Shown: in pieces, positions 9,533 to 22,339 of the stretch | How the letters are laid out: each line of letters begins with the position of its first letter | Numbering within the stretch: position 1 is the first letter of the stretch | DNA from: Bacillus alveayuensis | GTDB lineage: Bacteria > Bacillota > Bacilli > Bacillales > Aeribacillaceae | Assembly (NCBI GenBank): GCA_030812955.1 | Contig: JAUSTR010000002.1 | Span: forward strand, 162,169 to 226,168 | Direction: 5' to 3' | DNA length: 64,000 nucleotides | Notes under the pieces: generated by a model | The model's input: only the letters and a program-made list of their open reading frames with translations | What the model was told of the DNA's origin: nothing | Database searches by the model: none | Made by a program: the position numbers and the translations under genes

Positions 9533-9697
9533 CTCTTATCCAGAGAGGTGGAGGGAAGTGCCCTATGAAGCCCGGCAACCGTCAACGATACGTTGAAATG
9601 GTGCCAATTCACGCAAAGCGATGAATCGCTTTGAAAGATGAGAGAAAGGTGTAGATGCTTGCATTATGCCTTTCTGCTCATGCAGAAAGGTTTTTTT
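9533..9697 (+). promoter_or_regulatory. SAM-I (S-box) riboswitch with terminator
   Basis: The aptamer spans about 9533-9644: P1 is CTCTTATC (9533-9540) with GATGAGAG (9637-9644), and the conserved core includes AGAGGTGGAGGGA, GCCCGGCAACC and AATGGTGCCAATTC. The expression platform is a terminator, CCTTTCTGC (9669-9677) with GCAGAAAGG (9682-9690) and seven Ts. GAAAGG just after P1 can pair with CCTTTC to form the antiterminator. SAM binding should therefore stop transcription before metNPQ. The 410-bp gap before metN is mostly this element. Confidence 0.96.
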
Positions 9698-9847
9698 ACA
9701 CCATCGAAAAATATCTTGAAAATAAAGAGGTTAAACGACTTAGTAGATCATTTTACGTACAAACTATATGTCAGGCTATCGTCTCCTTATCATAAGCTTG
9801 GCAGTCGCACATCATGTGTTAACTTCGTTTTGAAAGAAGGTGAAAAA

Positions 9848-10873
9848 GTGATTTCTCTTAGCAATATAACGAAAATATATTCATCTCCAAATGGCGATGT
9901 AAAAGCTGTTGATCAAATAAATCTTCGTATTAAAAAAGGGGAAATATTCGGAATCATCGGATATAGTGGTGCAGGAAAAAGTACGCTTATTCGATTGTTA
10001 AATGGTTTAGAAAAGCCTACTTCTGGCTCCATTGAAATCGGTGGAATTAGAATCGACGAAATTAAAGGGGAGAAATTACGTAAAGCTCGTCAAGAAATTA
10101 GTATGATTTTCCAGCATTTTAATTTACTTTGGTCCAGAACCATTGAGGAAAATATTTCTTTTCCTTTAGAGATTGCAGGAGTTGAAAAAAAAGAGCGGAT
10201 CAAGCGGGTTCGTGAGTTAATTAAGCTTGTAGGTCTTGAAGGAAGGGAAAAAGCTTATCCTTCCCAGCTAAGTGGAGGACAAAAGCAACGTGTAGGAATT
10301 GCCCGTGCATTAGCAAACAATCCAAAAGTTTTGCTATGTGATGAAGCGACGTCTGCACTCGATCCTCAAACAACGGATTCGATTTTAGATTTACTCGTTG
10401 ATATTAATGAACGATTAGGATTAACGATCGTATTAATTACTCATGAAATGCATGTGATTCGAAAAATTTGTCATCGTGTTGCTGTCATGGAAAATGGGAG
10501 AATTGTTGAAGAGGGTGAAGTATTGAATGTTTTTCGTCACCCTAAACAACCAATTACCCGTCGATTTGTGCAGCAAGTAACAGAGCCTGAAGAAACGAAA
10601 GAAACGATTAGTCATTTATTATCTCAATATAAAAGTGGACAAATTGTTCAATTAACATTTATTGGAGATGCAGCTGAGCAGCCGATTATTTCTAACTTAA
10701 TGAACGAGTTTGATATTTCCATTAATATTTTACAAGGGAAAATTTCACAAACACAGCGTGGAGCTTACGGCACATTATTTATCCATATTGATGGCGACAA
10801 AAAAAGTATTGATGAAGCGATCGAATTTCTCCGGAAACATCATGTGCAAGTGGAGGTGATCGCAAATGCTTAA
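9848..10873 (+). CDS. metN: methionine ABC transporter ATP-binding protein MetN
   Basis: ATPase of 341 aa for the MetNPQ importer of methionine and its sulfoxides. Seen: Walker [10 protein letters not shown] (38-46), signature LSGGQKQR, Walker [14 protein letters not shown], and a C-terminal NIL domain (about 265-341) that in this family binds methionine and inhibits transport. The open frame runs upstream to 9638, but that part lies in the riboswitch and its terminator. GTG 9848, with AAGAAGGTGA at 9835-9844, gives exactly the usual length. Overlaps metP by 8 bp. Confidence 0.95.
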   Translation: MISLSNITKIYSSPNGDVKAVDQINLRIKKGEIFGIIGYSGAGKSTLIRLLNGLEKPTSGSIEIGGIRIDEIKGEKLRKARQEISMIFQHFNLLWSRTIEENISFPLEIAGVEKKERIKRVRELIKLVGLEGREKAYPSQLSGGQKQRVGIARALANNPKVLLCDEATSALDPQTTDSILDLLVDINERLGLTIVLITHEMHVIRKICHRVAVMENGRIVEEGEVLNVFRHPKQPITRRFVQQVTEPEETKETISHLLSQYKSGQIVQLTFIGDAAEQPIISNLMNEFDISINILQGKISQTQRGAYGTLFIHIDGDKKSIDEAIEFLRKHHVQVEVIANA

Positions 10874-11534
10874 ACAATTATTACCGAATGTGAAGTGGGA
10901 TAAAGTTTGGGAGGCTACTCTAGAAACGATTTATATGACGGGTGTTTCCGTTTTCGCTACCTTTATAATTGGAATTATTCTTGGTTTATTATTATTTTTA
11001 ACGTCAAAAGGAAACATTTGGGAAAATCGATTTATTAATAGCATTGTAGCATCATTCGTGAATATTTTTCGCTCCATTCCTTTTATCATTCTCATCATCC
11101 TTCTTATTCCTTTTACAAAAGCTGTTGTTGGAACCATATTAGGAGCTAATGCCGCTTTACCTGCATTGATCATTGGTGCGGCGCCTTTTTACGGACGAAT
11201 GGTTGAAATTGCCTTAAGGGAAATTGATAAAGGGGTTATTGAAGCAGCAAAAGCGATGGGTGCGAAAACAAGTACGATTATTTTCAAAGTCCTCATCCCA
11301 GAATCAATGCCTGCTTTAGTCTCTGGTATTACGGTAACCGCAATCGCTTTAGTAGGCTATACAGCAATGGCTGGTGTTGTAGGAGCTGGAGGACTTGGGA
11401 ATCTTGCCTATTTAGAGGGCTTTCAACGAAATAATAACGATGTTACTGTTGTTGCAACCATTTTAATATTACTGATAGTTTTTATCATCCAATATATTGG
11501 AGATCAAATAACTGCAAAATTAGATAAACGATAG
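10866..11534 (+). CDS. metP: methionine ABC transporter permease MetP
   Basis: Integral membrane permease of 222 aa with about five hydrophobic segments. The permease motif that contacts the ATPase is EAAKAMGAKTSTIIFKVLIP. It forms the membrane channel of MetNPQ. It begins within the last codons of metN (8-bp overlap), which indicates translational coupling, and is 11 bp ahead of metQ. Controlled by the upstream SAM riboswitch. Confidence 0.95.
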   Translation: MLKQLLPNVKWDKVWEATLETIYMTGVSVFATFIIGIILGLLLFLTSKGNIWENRFINSIVASFVNIFRSIPFIILIILLIPFTKAVVGTILGANAALPALIIGAAPFYGRMVEIALREIDKGVIEAAKAMGAKTSTIIFKVLIPESMPALVSGITVTAIALVGYTAMAGVVGAGGLGNLAYLEGFQRNNNDVTVVATILILLIVFIIQYIGDQITAKLDKR

Positions 11535-11545
11535 GAGGAAAAAAG

Positions 11546-12370
11546 ATGAAAAAATTATTACTTGCCGCTTTATTTACTGTACTTGCTGTTTTTACTGCAG
11601 CTTGTGGGACAAGCAGTAGTGAAGAAGGGGAAAATCAAGTCATTAAAGTCGGAGCTTCACCTGTTCCGCATGCGGAAATTTTAGAAGAGGCTAAACCACT
11701 TTTAAAAGAAATGGGCTATGAATTAGAGATTGTGGAATTTACAGATTATGTATTACCAAATAAGTCGTTAGAAGAAAAGGAAATTGACGCAAATTATTTC
11801 CAACATATTCCATATTTAGAATCGCAAAAAGCTGAGCACGGTTATGATTTTGTGAATGCAGGAGGTATTCATATTGAACCGATTGGAGTATACTCTAAAA
11901 AATATAAATCATTAGAGGAGCTTCCAGAGGGAGCGACAATCATTATGAGCAGCTCTGTTGCTGACCATGGCCGCATGCTTTCAATGCTTGAAGAAAAAGG
12001 TTTAATTAAACTTAAAGATGGTGTCGAAAAAACGGAAGCAACGATTGATGATATTGCAGAAAATCCGAAAAACTTACAATTTAAAGCAGACATTGAAGCG
12101 CCATTTTTAACAAAGGCGTATGAAAACAATGAAGGAGATGCCATTTTAATTAACGGAAACTTTGCATTAGATGCTGGGCTAGACCCTTCAAAAGATGCGA
12201 TTGCCTTAGAATCTCCAAAGGATAACCCATATGTCAATGTCATTGCTGTAAGAAGCGAGGACAAAGATTCTGAAAAAATTAAAGCATTAGTTGAAGTGCT
12301 GCAATCAGAAGAAATTAAAGAATTCATTAATTCTAAATATCAAGGCTCTGTCATACCTGCTGCAGAATAA
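11546..12370 (+). CDS. metQ: methionine-binding lipoprotein MetQ
   Basis: Substrate-binding lipoprotein of 274 aa. The signal peptide ends in lipobox FTAAC with lipidated Cys20, and the mature protein is of the NlpA type (KVGASPVPHAEILEEAKP near the start). It captures methionine outside the membrane and delivers it to MetP. ATAGGAGGAA precedes ATG 11546. Third and last gene of the S-box operon; a terminator follows within 12 bp. Confidence 0.95.
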   Translation: MKKLLLAALFTVLAVFTAACGTSSSEEGENQVIKVGASPVPHAEILEEAKPLLKEMGYELEIVEFTDYVLPNKSLEEKEIDANYFQHIPYLESQKAEHGYDFVNAGGIHIEPIGVYSKKYKSLEELPEGATIIMSSSVADHGRMLSMLEEKGLIKLKDGVEKTEATIDDIAENPKNLQFKADIEAPFLTKAYENNEGDAILINGNFALDAGLDPSKDAIALESPKDNPYVNVIAVRSEDKDSEKIKALVEVLQSEEIKEFINSKYQGSVIPAAE

Positions 12371-12381
12371 ATAATATAAGG

Positions 12382-12421
12382 AAACTGGTGAAAACATACG
12401 AGTGTTTCACCAGTTTTTTTA
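12382..12421 (+). terminator. Terminator of metNPQ
   Basis: AAACTGGTGAAA (12382-12393) pairs with TTTCACCAGTTT (12405-12416), followed by a T run. Confidence 0.92.
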
Positions 12422-12510
12422 TGAAACACCGCCTCTTTCTTATGAAATTTGCATATTATTTTGTTCTCACACCATACTAACCTTGAAACAATTTCCGTTG
12501 AGGTGATATT

Positions 12511-12882
12511 ATGCGAGAGCAAAATATGAATGTTACAGAGCAAGTATTGCGCGAATATAAAGAAGGGCTAGGGGCATTTACGAAAAAAATGCCAGATCTT
12601 GCTGGCCATTACAACGCATTTACAGAAGCATGTTTTAAAGAAGGAACGCTTTCACAAAAACAAAAGCATTTAATGGCACTTAGTATTAGTATGGTTTTGC
12701 AAGACGAATATTGCATGATTTATCACTTAAAAGGATGTTTAGACCATCATTGCTCAGAAGAAGAAATTTTTGAGTCAGCAGGAGTTGCAGCAGCATTTGG
12801 CGGTGGGGCGGCCTTGAGTCAAGTTGTCACACTTGTACAAAATAGTCTGAATGATTTGCGTCCATCAAATCCTGTACAATAG
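12511..12882 (+). CDS. yurZ: carboxymuconolactone decarboxylase-family protein YurZ
   Basis: AhpD/CMD-fold protein of 123 aa (SQKQKHLMALSISMVLQDEYCMIYHLKGCLDHHCSEEEIFE). The family motif normally reads CxxC-x3-H. Here the first Cys is kept (YCMIYHLKGC) but the second of the CxxC pair is Ile-Tyr, so classical alkylhydroperoxidase redox chemistry is doubtful. Its position between metQ and the suf operon matches yurZ in B. subtilis. Start ATG 12511 follows GAGGTGAT. The physiological role is unknown. Confidence 0.82.
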   Translation: MREQNMNVTEQVLREYKEGLGAFTKKMPDLAGHYNAFTEACFKEGTLSQKQKHLMALSISMVLQDEYCMIYHLKGCLDHHCSEEEIFESAGVAAAFGGGAALSQVVTLVQNSLNDLRPSNPVQ

Positions 12883-12983
12883 AAAGAAAATAAGAGCATT
12901 TATCTGAAAATTTGAGGGTCAGGAATTTTTCCTTCTCTTATTTGCTGTCATCCTTTCAAATCCTCTTTTTTACGATTTGATAA

Positions 12984-13232
12984 GTGCAAGCAATGCTTGA
13001 TATGATGATCATTGTTCGCGCGATCAAAAAAATGTTTGAAGGGATGATTTTTATTTATACAAGTCAAGAGATGCTTGACCTGAAAGTGACGCCTGAAATG
13101 GAAAAGTCGATGCATCAGTTTCATGGAATGGGCTATAAAGAATATAGCCGCGATCATAAAAAGCGAATGCAAGTGGAGAAAAAACGAGAAGAAGATTATG
13201 CCAAAAGTCAAAGTATTATTGCCAACATTTAG
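12984..13232 (+). CDS. small hypothetical protein, unrecognised
   Basis: Open frame of 82 codons starting at GTG 12984. The product is Met-rich with a hydrophobic N-terminal third (MLDMMIIVRAIKKMFEGMIFIY) and a basic, charged C-terminal half (RDHKKRMQVEKKREEDY). I recognise no family. No good Shine-Dalgarno precedes the GTG; ATG starts at 12993, 13002 and 13005 are alternatives. It lies between yurZ and sufC, where I know of no B. subtilis counterpart, and is followed by a clear terminator, which supports a transcript here. A real gene is plausible but not shown. Confidence 0.4.
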   Translation: MQAMLDMMIIVRAIKKMFEGMIFIYTSQEMLDLKVTPEMEKSMHQFHGMGYKEYSRDHKKRMQVEKKREEDYAKSQSIIANI

Positions 13233-13255
13233 AGGAAAAATCATGAAATCATACG

Positions 13256-13290
13256 GAACCAGTCATAAACTTGACTGGTTCTGTTTTTAT
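13256..13290 (+). terminator. Terminator upstream of sufC
   Basis: GAACCAGTCA (13256-13265) pairs with TGACTGGTTC (13272-13281), followed by TGTTTTTAT. It separates the 12984 ORF from the suf operon. Confidence 0.88.
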
Positions 13291-13504
13291 TATAAAAATT
13301 TAAGAATGATTTTACATCATTTCAGGAATTTTTGTTATGATGGTAATTGTCATGAAAATTATTGGGAAAAATAGAAGAAATTCTTGGGATTATATGATGA
13401 GTGCTTATTAAGAGTTGTATTTAAATTTAATTTCCTATAAAATTAGAATGAGAATAAATTGAGAATTAAGATAGTAAATATTGTAGATAATTGGAGGTAT
13501 ATTC

Positions 13505-14290
13505 ATGGCAGGTTCAACATTAACGATTAAGGATCTACACGTTTCAGTAGAAGGTAAAGGAATTTTAAAGGGCGTCAATTTGGAAATTAAAGGTGGAGAA
13601 ATCCATGCCATTATGGGCCCTAACGGAACTGGTAAATCAACTTTATCTTCCGCCATTATGGGACACCCTAAATATGAGGTTACAAGAGGCAGCATTACGT
13701 TAGACGATCAAAACGTTTTAGAGATGGAAGTTGACGAAAGAGCACGTGCTGGTCTTTTCTTAGCAATGCAATATCCAAGTGAAATTAGCGGGGTTACGAA
13801 CGCAGATTTCCTTCGTTCAGCGATTAATGCACGTCGCGGTGAAGGCAATGAAATTTCTTTAATGAAATTTATCCGTCAAATGGATGAGAAAATGGAATTC
13901 TTAGAAATGGATCAAGATATGGCACAGCGTTATTTAAATGAAGGCTTCTCTGGTGGGGAGAAAAAACGCAATGAAATTCTCCAATTAATGATGCTTGAGC
14001 CGAAAATTGCGATATTAGACGAAATTGACTCTGGGCTTGATATAGATGCATTAAAAGTTGTTTCTAAAGGAATTAATGAAATGCGCAGCCCAGAGTTTGG
14101 ATGCTTAATTATTACTCACTATCAGCGCCTTCTTAACTACATTACTCCAGATTACGTACATGTTATGATGCAAGGTCGAATTGTCAAATCCGGTGGTGCC
14201 GAGTTAGCTCAGCGCCTTGAGGCTGAAGGGTATGATTGGATTAAGCAAGAGTTAGGCATTGAAGACGAAACAGTAGGGCAAGAAGCGTAA
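13505..14290 (+). CDS. sufC: Fe-S assembly ATPase SufC
   Basis: ABC-type ATPase of 261 aa, the soluble energy unit of the SufBCD scaffold on which Fe-S clusters are built. Walker A GPNGTGKST, signature FSGGEKKR and Walker B IAILDEIDSGLD are intact. GGAGG precedes ATG 13505. It heads sufC-sufD-sufS-sufU-sufB, the usual Gram-positive order. The 214-bp gap after the preceding terminator holds the promoter; TTGTAT (13415-13420) with TAAAAT (13438-13443), 17 bp apart, is a weak sigma-A candidate. Confidence 0.97.
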   Translation: MAGSTLTIKDLHVSVEGKGILKGVNLEIKGGEIHAIMGPNGTGKSTLSSAIMGHPKYEVTRGSITLDDQNVLEMEVDERARAGLFLAMQYPSEISGVTNADFLRSAINARRGEGNEISLMKFIRQMDEKMEFLEMDQDMAQRYLNEGFSGGEKKRNEILQLMMLEPKIAILDEIDSGLDIDALKVVSKGINEMRSPEFGCLIITHYQRLLNYITPDYVHVMMQGRIVKSGGAELAQRLEAEGYDWIKQELGIEDETVGQEA

Positions 14291-14307
14291 GCGTTAGGGG
14301 GATGAAA

Positions 14308-17265
<2,958 letters not shown>

Positions 17266-17298
17266 TGCCATAACTTTAAAAGGAATGGAGTGAGCAAA

Positions 17299-18696
17299 AT
17301 GGCGAAAAAAATGCCTGAAATTGGCGATTATAAATATGGCTTTGCCGATAAGGACGTTTCCATTTTCCGTGCAAAACGAGGTTTAACGAAAGAAGTCGTC
17401 GAAGAAATTTCTAAAATGAAGCAAGAGCCAGAGTGGATGTTAAAGTTCCGCTTAAAATCATTAGAGCATTTTTACAACATGCCTATGCCTCAATGGGGCG
17501 GAGATTTATCCGCATTAGACTTTGATGAAATTACGTATTATGTCAAACCTTCAGAACGATCTGAACGTTCTTGGGATGAGGTTCCAGAAGAAATCAAGCG
17601 TACTTTTGATAAATTAGGAATTCCTGAAGCAGAACAAAAATATTTAGCAGGGGTATCTGCTCAATATGAGTCTGAGGTTGTTTACCACAATATGAAAGAA
17701 GACCTTGAAGCGATGGGAATTATCTTCAAAGATACGGATAGTGCCTTAAAAGAAAATGAAGATATTTTCCGTAAGCATTGGGCAACCGTTGTACCACCTA
17801 CAGACAATAAGTTTGCGGCATTGAACTCAGCTGTATGGTCTGGTGGATCATTTATTTATGTACCACCTGGTGTAAAGGTAGATACGCCTTTACAAGCATA
17901 TTTCCGTATTAACTCTGAAAACATGGGGCAATTTGAACGGACGTTAATCATTGTTGATGAAGGGGCTCATGTCCATTATGTTGAAGGATGTACAGCTCCT
18001 GTTTATACAACGAATTCCCTACACAGTGCGGTTGTTGAAATCATCGTCAAGAAAAATGCTTATTGCCGCTATACAACGATTCAAAACTGGGCGAATAATG
18101 TTTATAACTTAGTAACGAAACGTGCAGTTTGTGAAGAAAATGCAACGATGGAATGGATTGACGGGAATATCGGTTCAAAACTAACGATGAAATATCCAGC
18201 CGTAATTTTGAAAGGTGAAGGCGCTCGTGGCATGACCCTTTCCATCGCTCTTGCCGGCAAAGGTCAGCACCAGGACGCTGGCGCAAAAATGATTCATCTA
18301 GCGCCAAACACTTCTTCTACGATTGTATCGAAATCTATTTCAAAACAAGGTGGAAAAGTAACATATCGTGGTATAGTCCACTTTGGCCGCAAGGCAGATG
18401 GAGCACGTGCAAACATTGAGTGTGATACGCTGATCATGGATAACAAATCTACTTCCGATACGATTCCATATAACGAAATTTTAAATGATAATATTTCGTT
18501 GGAACACGAAGCAAAAGTTTCAAAAGTATCGGAAGAGCAATTATTTTATCTCATGAGCCGCGGTATTTCCGAGGAAGAAGCAACAGAAATGATCGTCATG
18601 GGCTTTATCGAGCCATTTACGAAAGAACTGCCAATGGAATATGCTGTTGAAATGAATCGTTTAATCAAGTTTGAGATGGAAGGCTCTATCGGTTAA
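17299..18696 (+). CDS. sufB: Fe-S assembly scaffold protein SufB
   Basis: SufB of 465 aa, the main cluster-building subunit of SufBC2D. SufBD beta-helix with [34 protein letters not shown] and the C-terminal [22 protein letters not shown] that mirrors SufD. GTG 17290 is in frame too; ATG 17299 ([15 protein letters not shown]) gives the length of the B. subtilis protein and follows GGAGTGAG. Last gene of the suf operon, with a strong terminator just downstream. Confidence 0.97.
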   Translation: MAKKMPEIGDYKYGFADKDVSIFRAKRGLTKEVVEEISKMKQEPEWMLKFRLKSLEHFYNMPMPQWGGDLSALDFDEITYYVKPSERSERSWDEVPEEIKRTFDKLGIPEAEQKYLAGVSAQYESEVVYHNMKEDLEAMGIIFKDTDSALKENEDIFRKHWATVVPPTDNKFAALNSAVWSGGSFIYVPPGVKVDTPLQAYFRINSENMGQFERTLIIVDEGAHVHYVEGCTAPVYTTNSLHSAVVEIIVKKNAYCRYTTIQNWANNVYNLVTKRAVCEENATMEWIDGNIGSKLTMKYPAVILKGEGARGMTLSIALAGKGQHQDAGAKMIHLAPNTSSTIVSKSISKQGGKVTYRGIVHFGRKADGARANIECDTLIMDNKSTSDTIPYNEILNDNISLEHEAKVSKVSEEQLFYLMSRGISEEEATEMIVMGFIEPFTKELPMEYAVEMNRLIKFEMEGSIG

Positions 18697-18704
18697 TGAA
18701 TTGA

Positions 18705-18746
18705 AGGGAAAGCTCACTAATCAAGGTGGGCTTTCCCTCATTTTTT
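18705..18746 (+). terminator. Terminator of sufCDSUB
   Basis: AGGGAAAGC (18705-18713) pairs with GCTTTCCCT (18730-18738), with CAC/GTG extending toward the loop. CATTTTTTC follows. Confidence 0.92.
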
Positions 18747-18851
18747 CAAAAATGTTTTGGCAATTGCATTGTTTTGACCAAAATAGTGAATCTTTTTCCA
18801 GATTGTATTATGATGGATATAGAAAAGAATATACATAGATAGGGGTTCAAC

Positions 18852-19706
18852 ATGATCTATGTCGGCTTAACAGGTTGGGGAGACCATGATTCTTTATATC
18901 GTGCTAAATTACCGTCAACTGATAAATTAAGAGAGTATGCTGCTCATTTTCCGACTGTAGAAGTGGATGCGACGTTTTATGCTATTCAGCCAGAAGCAAA
19001 TATTCGAAAATGGGTTTTGGATACTCCGGAAAATTTTCAATTTATTGTGAAGGCTTATCAAGGAATGACAGGTCATTCACGAGGGGAGATTCCTTTTTCA
19101 AGCAAAAAAGAAATGTTTTTCGCCTTTAAACAAATGCTGATCCCTTTTATTGAAGCGAAAAAGCTTGCGATGGTGCTATTTCAATTCCCGCCGTGGTTTG
19201 ACTGTAAACGGGAGCACGTTGATTATCTTCGTTTTTGTAAGGAACAAATGGACAATATTCCGTGTGCCTTAGAATTTCGACATCAATCATGGTTTGAACC
19301 GAATTACCGAGAAAAAACTCTTCAATTTATGAAAAACGAAAAATGGATTCATAGCATTTGTGATGAGCCTCAAGTTGGAAGTGGTTCAGTTCCAACTGTA
19401 TTACAATGTACAGATCGTGAAAAAACGCTTGTTCGAATGCATGGCCGCAATGTGCATGGTTGGTTAAAGCCGAGTGAAGGAAATTGGCGTGATGTGAGGT
19501 ATTTATATCGCTATAATGAAGAGGAGCTTATCGAGTGGAAAAACAATTTAGCGATCCTGAAAGAGCAAACGCGTGACATTTACTTTCTTTTTAATAACAA
19601 TTCCGGTGGAGATGCTGCTGACAATGCAAAGCAGTTCATACAACTATTAAACTTGCAATATGATGGTCTAGCACCAAGACAGCTAGATCTGTTTGAATTT
19701 GAATAA
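18852..19706 (+). CDS. yunF: DUF72-family protein YunF
   Basis: Protein of 284 aa of the DUF72/YecE family (starts IYVGLTGWGDH; EVDATFYAIQ; VRMHGRNVHGW; YFLFNNNSGGDAADNA). The fold is a TIM barrel whose substrate is not established. ATG 18852 follows TAGGGG. It begins a co-directional run yunF-yunE-yunD-yunC with short gaps, in the same order as B. subtilis. Confidence 0.85.
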   Translation: MIYVGLTGWGDHDSLYRAKLPSTDKLREYAAHFPTVEVDATFYAIQPEANIRKWVLDTPENFQFIVKAYQGMTGHSRGEIPFSSKKEMFFAFKQMLIPFIEAKKLAMVLFQFPPWFDCKREHVDYLRFCKEQMDNIPCALEFRHQSWFEPNYREKTLQFMKNEKWIHSICDEPQVGSGSVPTVLQCTDREKTLVRMHGRNVHGWLKPSEGNWRDVRYLYRYNEEELIEWKNNLAILKEQTRDIYFLFNNNSGGDAADNAKQFIQLLNLQYDGLAPRQLDLFEFE

Positions 19707-19720
19707 AAGGAGTACTCATC

Positions 19721-20542
19721 ATGGACCTAATAATACTATTTTTGGTTGGATTAATTGGTGGAACGGTTGGAAGCTTGCTTGGTTTAGGTGGAGGAATTAT
19801 TGTCGTCCCTGCTTTATTATTTCTCTCACCATATTTACCTATACTGAAGGATATTACTCCACAAGTGGCTGTTGGTACTTCCTTAGTTGTGATCATTTTT
19901 ACTGGTTTATCGTCTACACTAGCGTATATGAAATATAAAAAAGTAGATTATAAAAGTGGATTAATATTATTTATCGGCAGCGGTCCGGGTGCATTCGTCG
20001 GAGCTTGGGTAAATAAAAGCTTAAATAATCAGTCCTTTTCTGTTTATTTTGGTCTATTTATGATTTTTTGTTCCATCTTACTATTATTAAATGAACGGAT
20101 GAAACCTAGAAGGAAGGATGTAACAAAAGGATATATACGAAAGTTTACCGATCATCAAGGAGTAGAACATGCTTATGGCTTTCATCCAATGGTCGGAATT
20201 GTTGTGGCATTTTCTGTTGGTTTTTTATCCGGCTTGTTTGGAATTGGTGGAGGGTCTCTAATGGTTCCAGCGATGATCATGTTATTTTTATTCCCTCCTC
20301 ATATTGCTGTAGCGACTTCGATGTTTATCATCTTTTTATCTTCCATTGTTAGCTCTATTACACACATAAGCTTAGGACATGTGAATTGGTTATATGCACT
20401 CTGTTTAATTCCTGGTGCTTGGTTTGGCGGAAAATGGGGAGCGAAAATCAACCAACGTCTTAAAAGCAAACAGATTGTGCTGCTACTTCGAATTATTTTA
20501 ATTATAGTAGGAATACGCCTGATTTTCCAAGGGCTGGAATAA
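19721..20542 (+). CDS. yunE: TauE/SafE-family (TSUP) membrane exporter YunE
   Basis: Membrane protein of 273 aa with about eight hydrophobic segments and two copies of the TSUP repeat: GGTVGSLLGLGGGIIVVPAL at the N terminus and GFLSGLFGIGGGSLMVPAM at the start of the second half. The family moves organosulfur or sulfite anions; the cargo here is unknown. AAAAGGAG precedes ATG 19721. Lies 14 bp after yunF and 21 bp before yunD. Confidence 0.88.
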   Translation: MDLIILFLVGLIGGTVGSLLGLGGGIIVVPALLFLSPYLPILKDITPQVAVGTSLVVIIFTGLSSTLAYMKYKKVDYKSGLILFIGSGPGAFVGAWVNKSLNNQSFSVYFGLFMIFCSILLLLNERMKPRRKDVTKGYIRKFTDHQGVEHAYGFHPMVGIVVAFSVGFLSGLFGIGGGSLMVPAMIMLFLFPPHIAVATSMFIIFLSSIVSSITHISLGHVNWLYALCLIPGAWFGGKWGAKINQRLKSKQIVLLLRIILIIVGIRLIFQGLE

Positions 20543-20563
20543 TATGTTAAGGAGAGGTGGAAC

Positions 20564-21964
20564 TTGTTACATAAAATCCATGTGTATCATACAAATGATT
20601 TACATAGCCATTTTGAAAATTGGCCGAAAATTGCTCATTATTTAAAAGAACGTCAAATCATTCATGAACAAAATGGCGAAGAATTTTTACTCTTTGATAT
20701 TGGCGATCACGTCGATCGTTCTCAACCATTATCAGAAGCTACAGCTGGGAAAGCGAATGTGTCCCTTCTAAATCAATTGAATTATCATGCTGTTACAATT
20801 GGAAACAATGAAGGGATTACGTTGTCTTACAAAGCGTTAAATGAATTATATGAAAATGCTCATTTTCCCATTATTGTGTCAAATCTTTATGATGCGAATG
20901 GAATGAGGCCGAAATGGGCCAAGCCTTATTTGATCATAAATTGTTCAAACGGATTTAAAATCGGCTTGTTAGGTGTCACGGTTTACTATGAAAAATTTTA
21001 CGAAATGCTTGGATGGAAAATTGTCAGCCCTTTTGAAAGCATAAAAGAAGTGCTTCAAGCAATTCGCAATGAGGCAGACATCATTATATTATTATCTCAT
21101 TTGGGCATTACAGATGATGAGTGGGTGGCCGAACAATTCCCCGAAATTCATCTAATCCTTGGTGGACACACACATCACGTATTACCTACAGGAAAATATG
21201 TGCGAAACAGTTTACTCGCTGGAGCAGGGAAATATGGGCAATGGATTGGACATGTAGAACTTTCAATTGATGTAAGCGAAAGGAAATTAATTCATATAAA
21301 GGCAGAGCTAATGGACATAAAACAGCTCACAAAAGAGGATGAGCAAACACAAAGATGGTTAGAACGAAACGTTGATAAAGCGAAAAAGCATCTTGAAAAA
21401 AAAGTTGCAGAGCTAAAAGAGCCATTAGAAGTTCATTGGTTTTCTGACTCCCCATTTGCAAAGCTTTTAGCTTCTGCCATTCAAGAATGGTGTGATGGCG
21501 AATTAGCAATGGTCAATGCAGGAGTTTTACTTGAATCTTTACCGAAAGGACCTGTTACGAAAGGAGATATTCATCGGATTTGTCCACATCCTATAAATCC
21601 TTGTAAAGTTATGCTAAAAGGAGATCAACTGAAAGAAGTGATTTTACAAGCACGTACAAAAAAAATGGAGCAGCTTCAATTAAAAGGACTCGGTTTTCGT
21701 GGCAAGGTAATGGGAAGAATGATTTTTTCTGGTGCAGAAGTGATCGCAAAAACATTGAATGATGGCGCAGAACATGTCCAACAGATTAATATTAATGGGA
21801 AACCTCTTGACCCGAATCGAATGTATGCTGTCGCAACTCTTGATATGTTTACACTTGGTCCATTATATCCAGAATTGAGTCATGCAAAAGAAAAACAATA
21901 TTATATGCCGGAAATGCTCCGTGATGTTTTGGAATGGAAGCTGCAAAAATTGAGTAAAGCCTAA
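20564..21964 (+). CDS. yunD: metallophosphoesterase / 5'-nucleotidase-like YunD
   Basis: Protein of 466 aa of the UshA/5'-nucleotidase family. Metal ligands are visible: HTNDLHSHF near the N terminus, FDIGDHVDRS, IGNNEG, LLSHLG and GGHTHH. The C-terminal half (about 290-450) is the substrate-recognition domain. No signal peptide is seen, so it should be cytoplasmic, unlike secreted UshA. Start TTG 20564 with GGAGAGGTGG before it; no better start exists. Follows yunE. Confidence 0.87.
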   Translation: MLHKIHVYHTNDLHSHFENWPKIAHYLKERQIIHEQNGEEFLLFDIGDHVDRSQPLSEATAGKANVSLLNQLNYHAVTIGNNEGITLSYKALNELYENAHFPIIVSNLYDANGMRPKWAKPYLIINCSNGFKIGLLGVTVYYEKFYEMLGWKIVSPFESIKEVLQAIRNEADIIILLSHLGITDDEWVAEQFPEIHLILGGHTHHVLPTGKYVRNSLLAGAGKYGQWIGHVELSIDVSERKLIHIKAELMDIKQLTKEDEQTQRWLERNVDKAKKHLEKKVAELKEPLEVHWFSDSPFAKLLASAIQEWCDGELAMVNAGVLLESLPKGPVTKGDIHRICPHPINPCKVMLKGDQLKEVILQARTKKMEQLQLKGLGFRGKVMGRMIFSGAEVIAKTLNDGAEHVQQININGKPLDPNRMYAVATLDMFTLGPLYPELSHAKEKQYYMPEMLRDVLEWKLQKLSKA

Positions 21965-22036
21965 AATGGGCGAAGCTGTCATTTCACCCTTTCCTTTGTA
22001 TTTCCATAAAGTATAAATAGGAAAGGAGTGATGAGG

Positions 22037-22339
22037 ATGGTTACATTAAAACCTATTATGATCGATCATCATCCGTTTACAGCCATTACAATTCATCTCC
22101 CGAAAACGAATTTTTTAGCAGTCATGAGCGAAAAGGGGTATATTATGTGTGGTGCATTGGATGTTCATTTACTAAACGAAAGGTTAAAAGATCGAGGAGT
22201 TGTTGCTGGACGTGCTGTGGGAGTTCGTACAATAGATCAGCTACTTGAAGCTCCTCTTGAATCTGTCACATATGAAGCAGAAAAACTTGGTATTCATCGA
22301 GGACTGAAGGGAAGAGATGCCTTACTAAAAATGGTGTAA
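22037..22339 (+). CDS. yunC: DUF1805 protein YunC
   Basis: Protein of 100 aa matching YunC/DUF1805 (LPKTNFLAVMSEKGYIMCGALDV, then RGVVAGRAVGVRTIDQLLEAPLESVT). The B. subtilis protein is structurally known but has no assigned activity. The frame is open from GTG 22028, but AAAGGAG (22022-22028) sits correctly for ATG 22037 (MVTLKPIMIDHH). Same strand as yunD, 72 bp upstream of it. Confidence 0.87.
   Translation: MVTLKPIMIDHHPFTAITIHLPKTNFLAVMSEKGYIMCGALDVHLLNERLKDRGVVAGRAVGVRTIDQLLEAPLESVTYEAEKLGIHRGLKGRDALLKMV

Noticed and set aside
9638..9847. Upstream extension of metN by 70 codons
   Set aside because: It covers the end of the SAM aptamer and its terminator; GTG 9848 gives the family length and has a proper ribosome-binding site.
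13440..13480. Possible Fur/PerR box before sufC (two TGAGAAT/TTGAGAAT half-sites)
   Set aside because: The half-sites are direct, not inverted, and do not fit the 7-1-7 arrangement.
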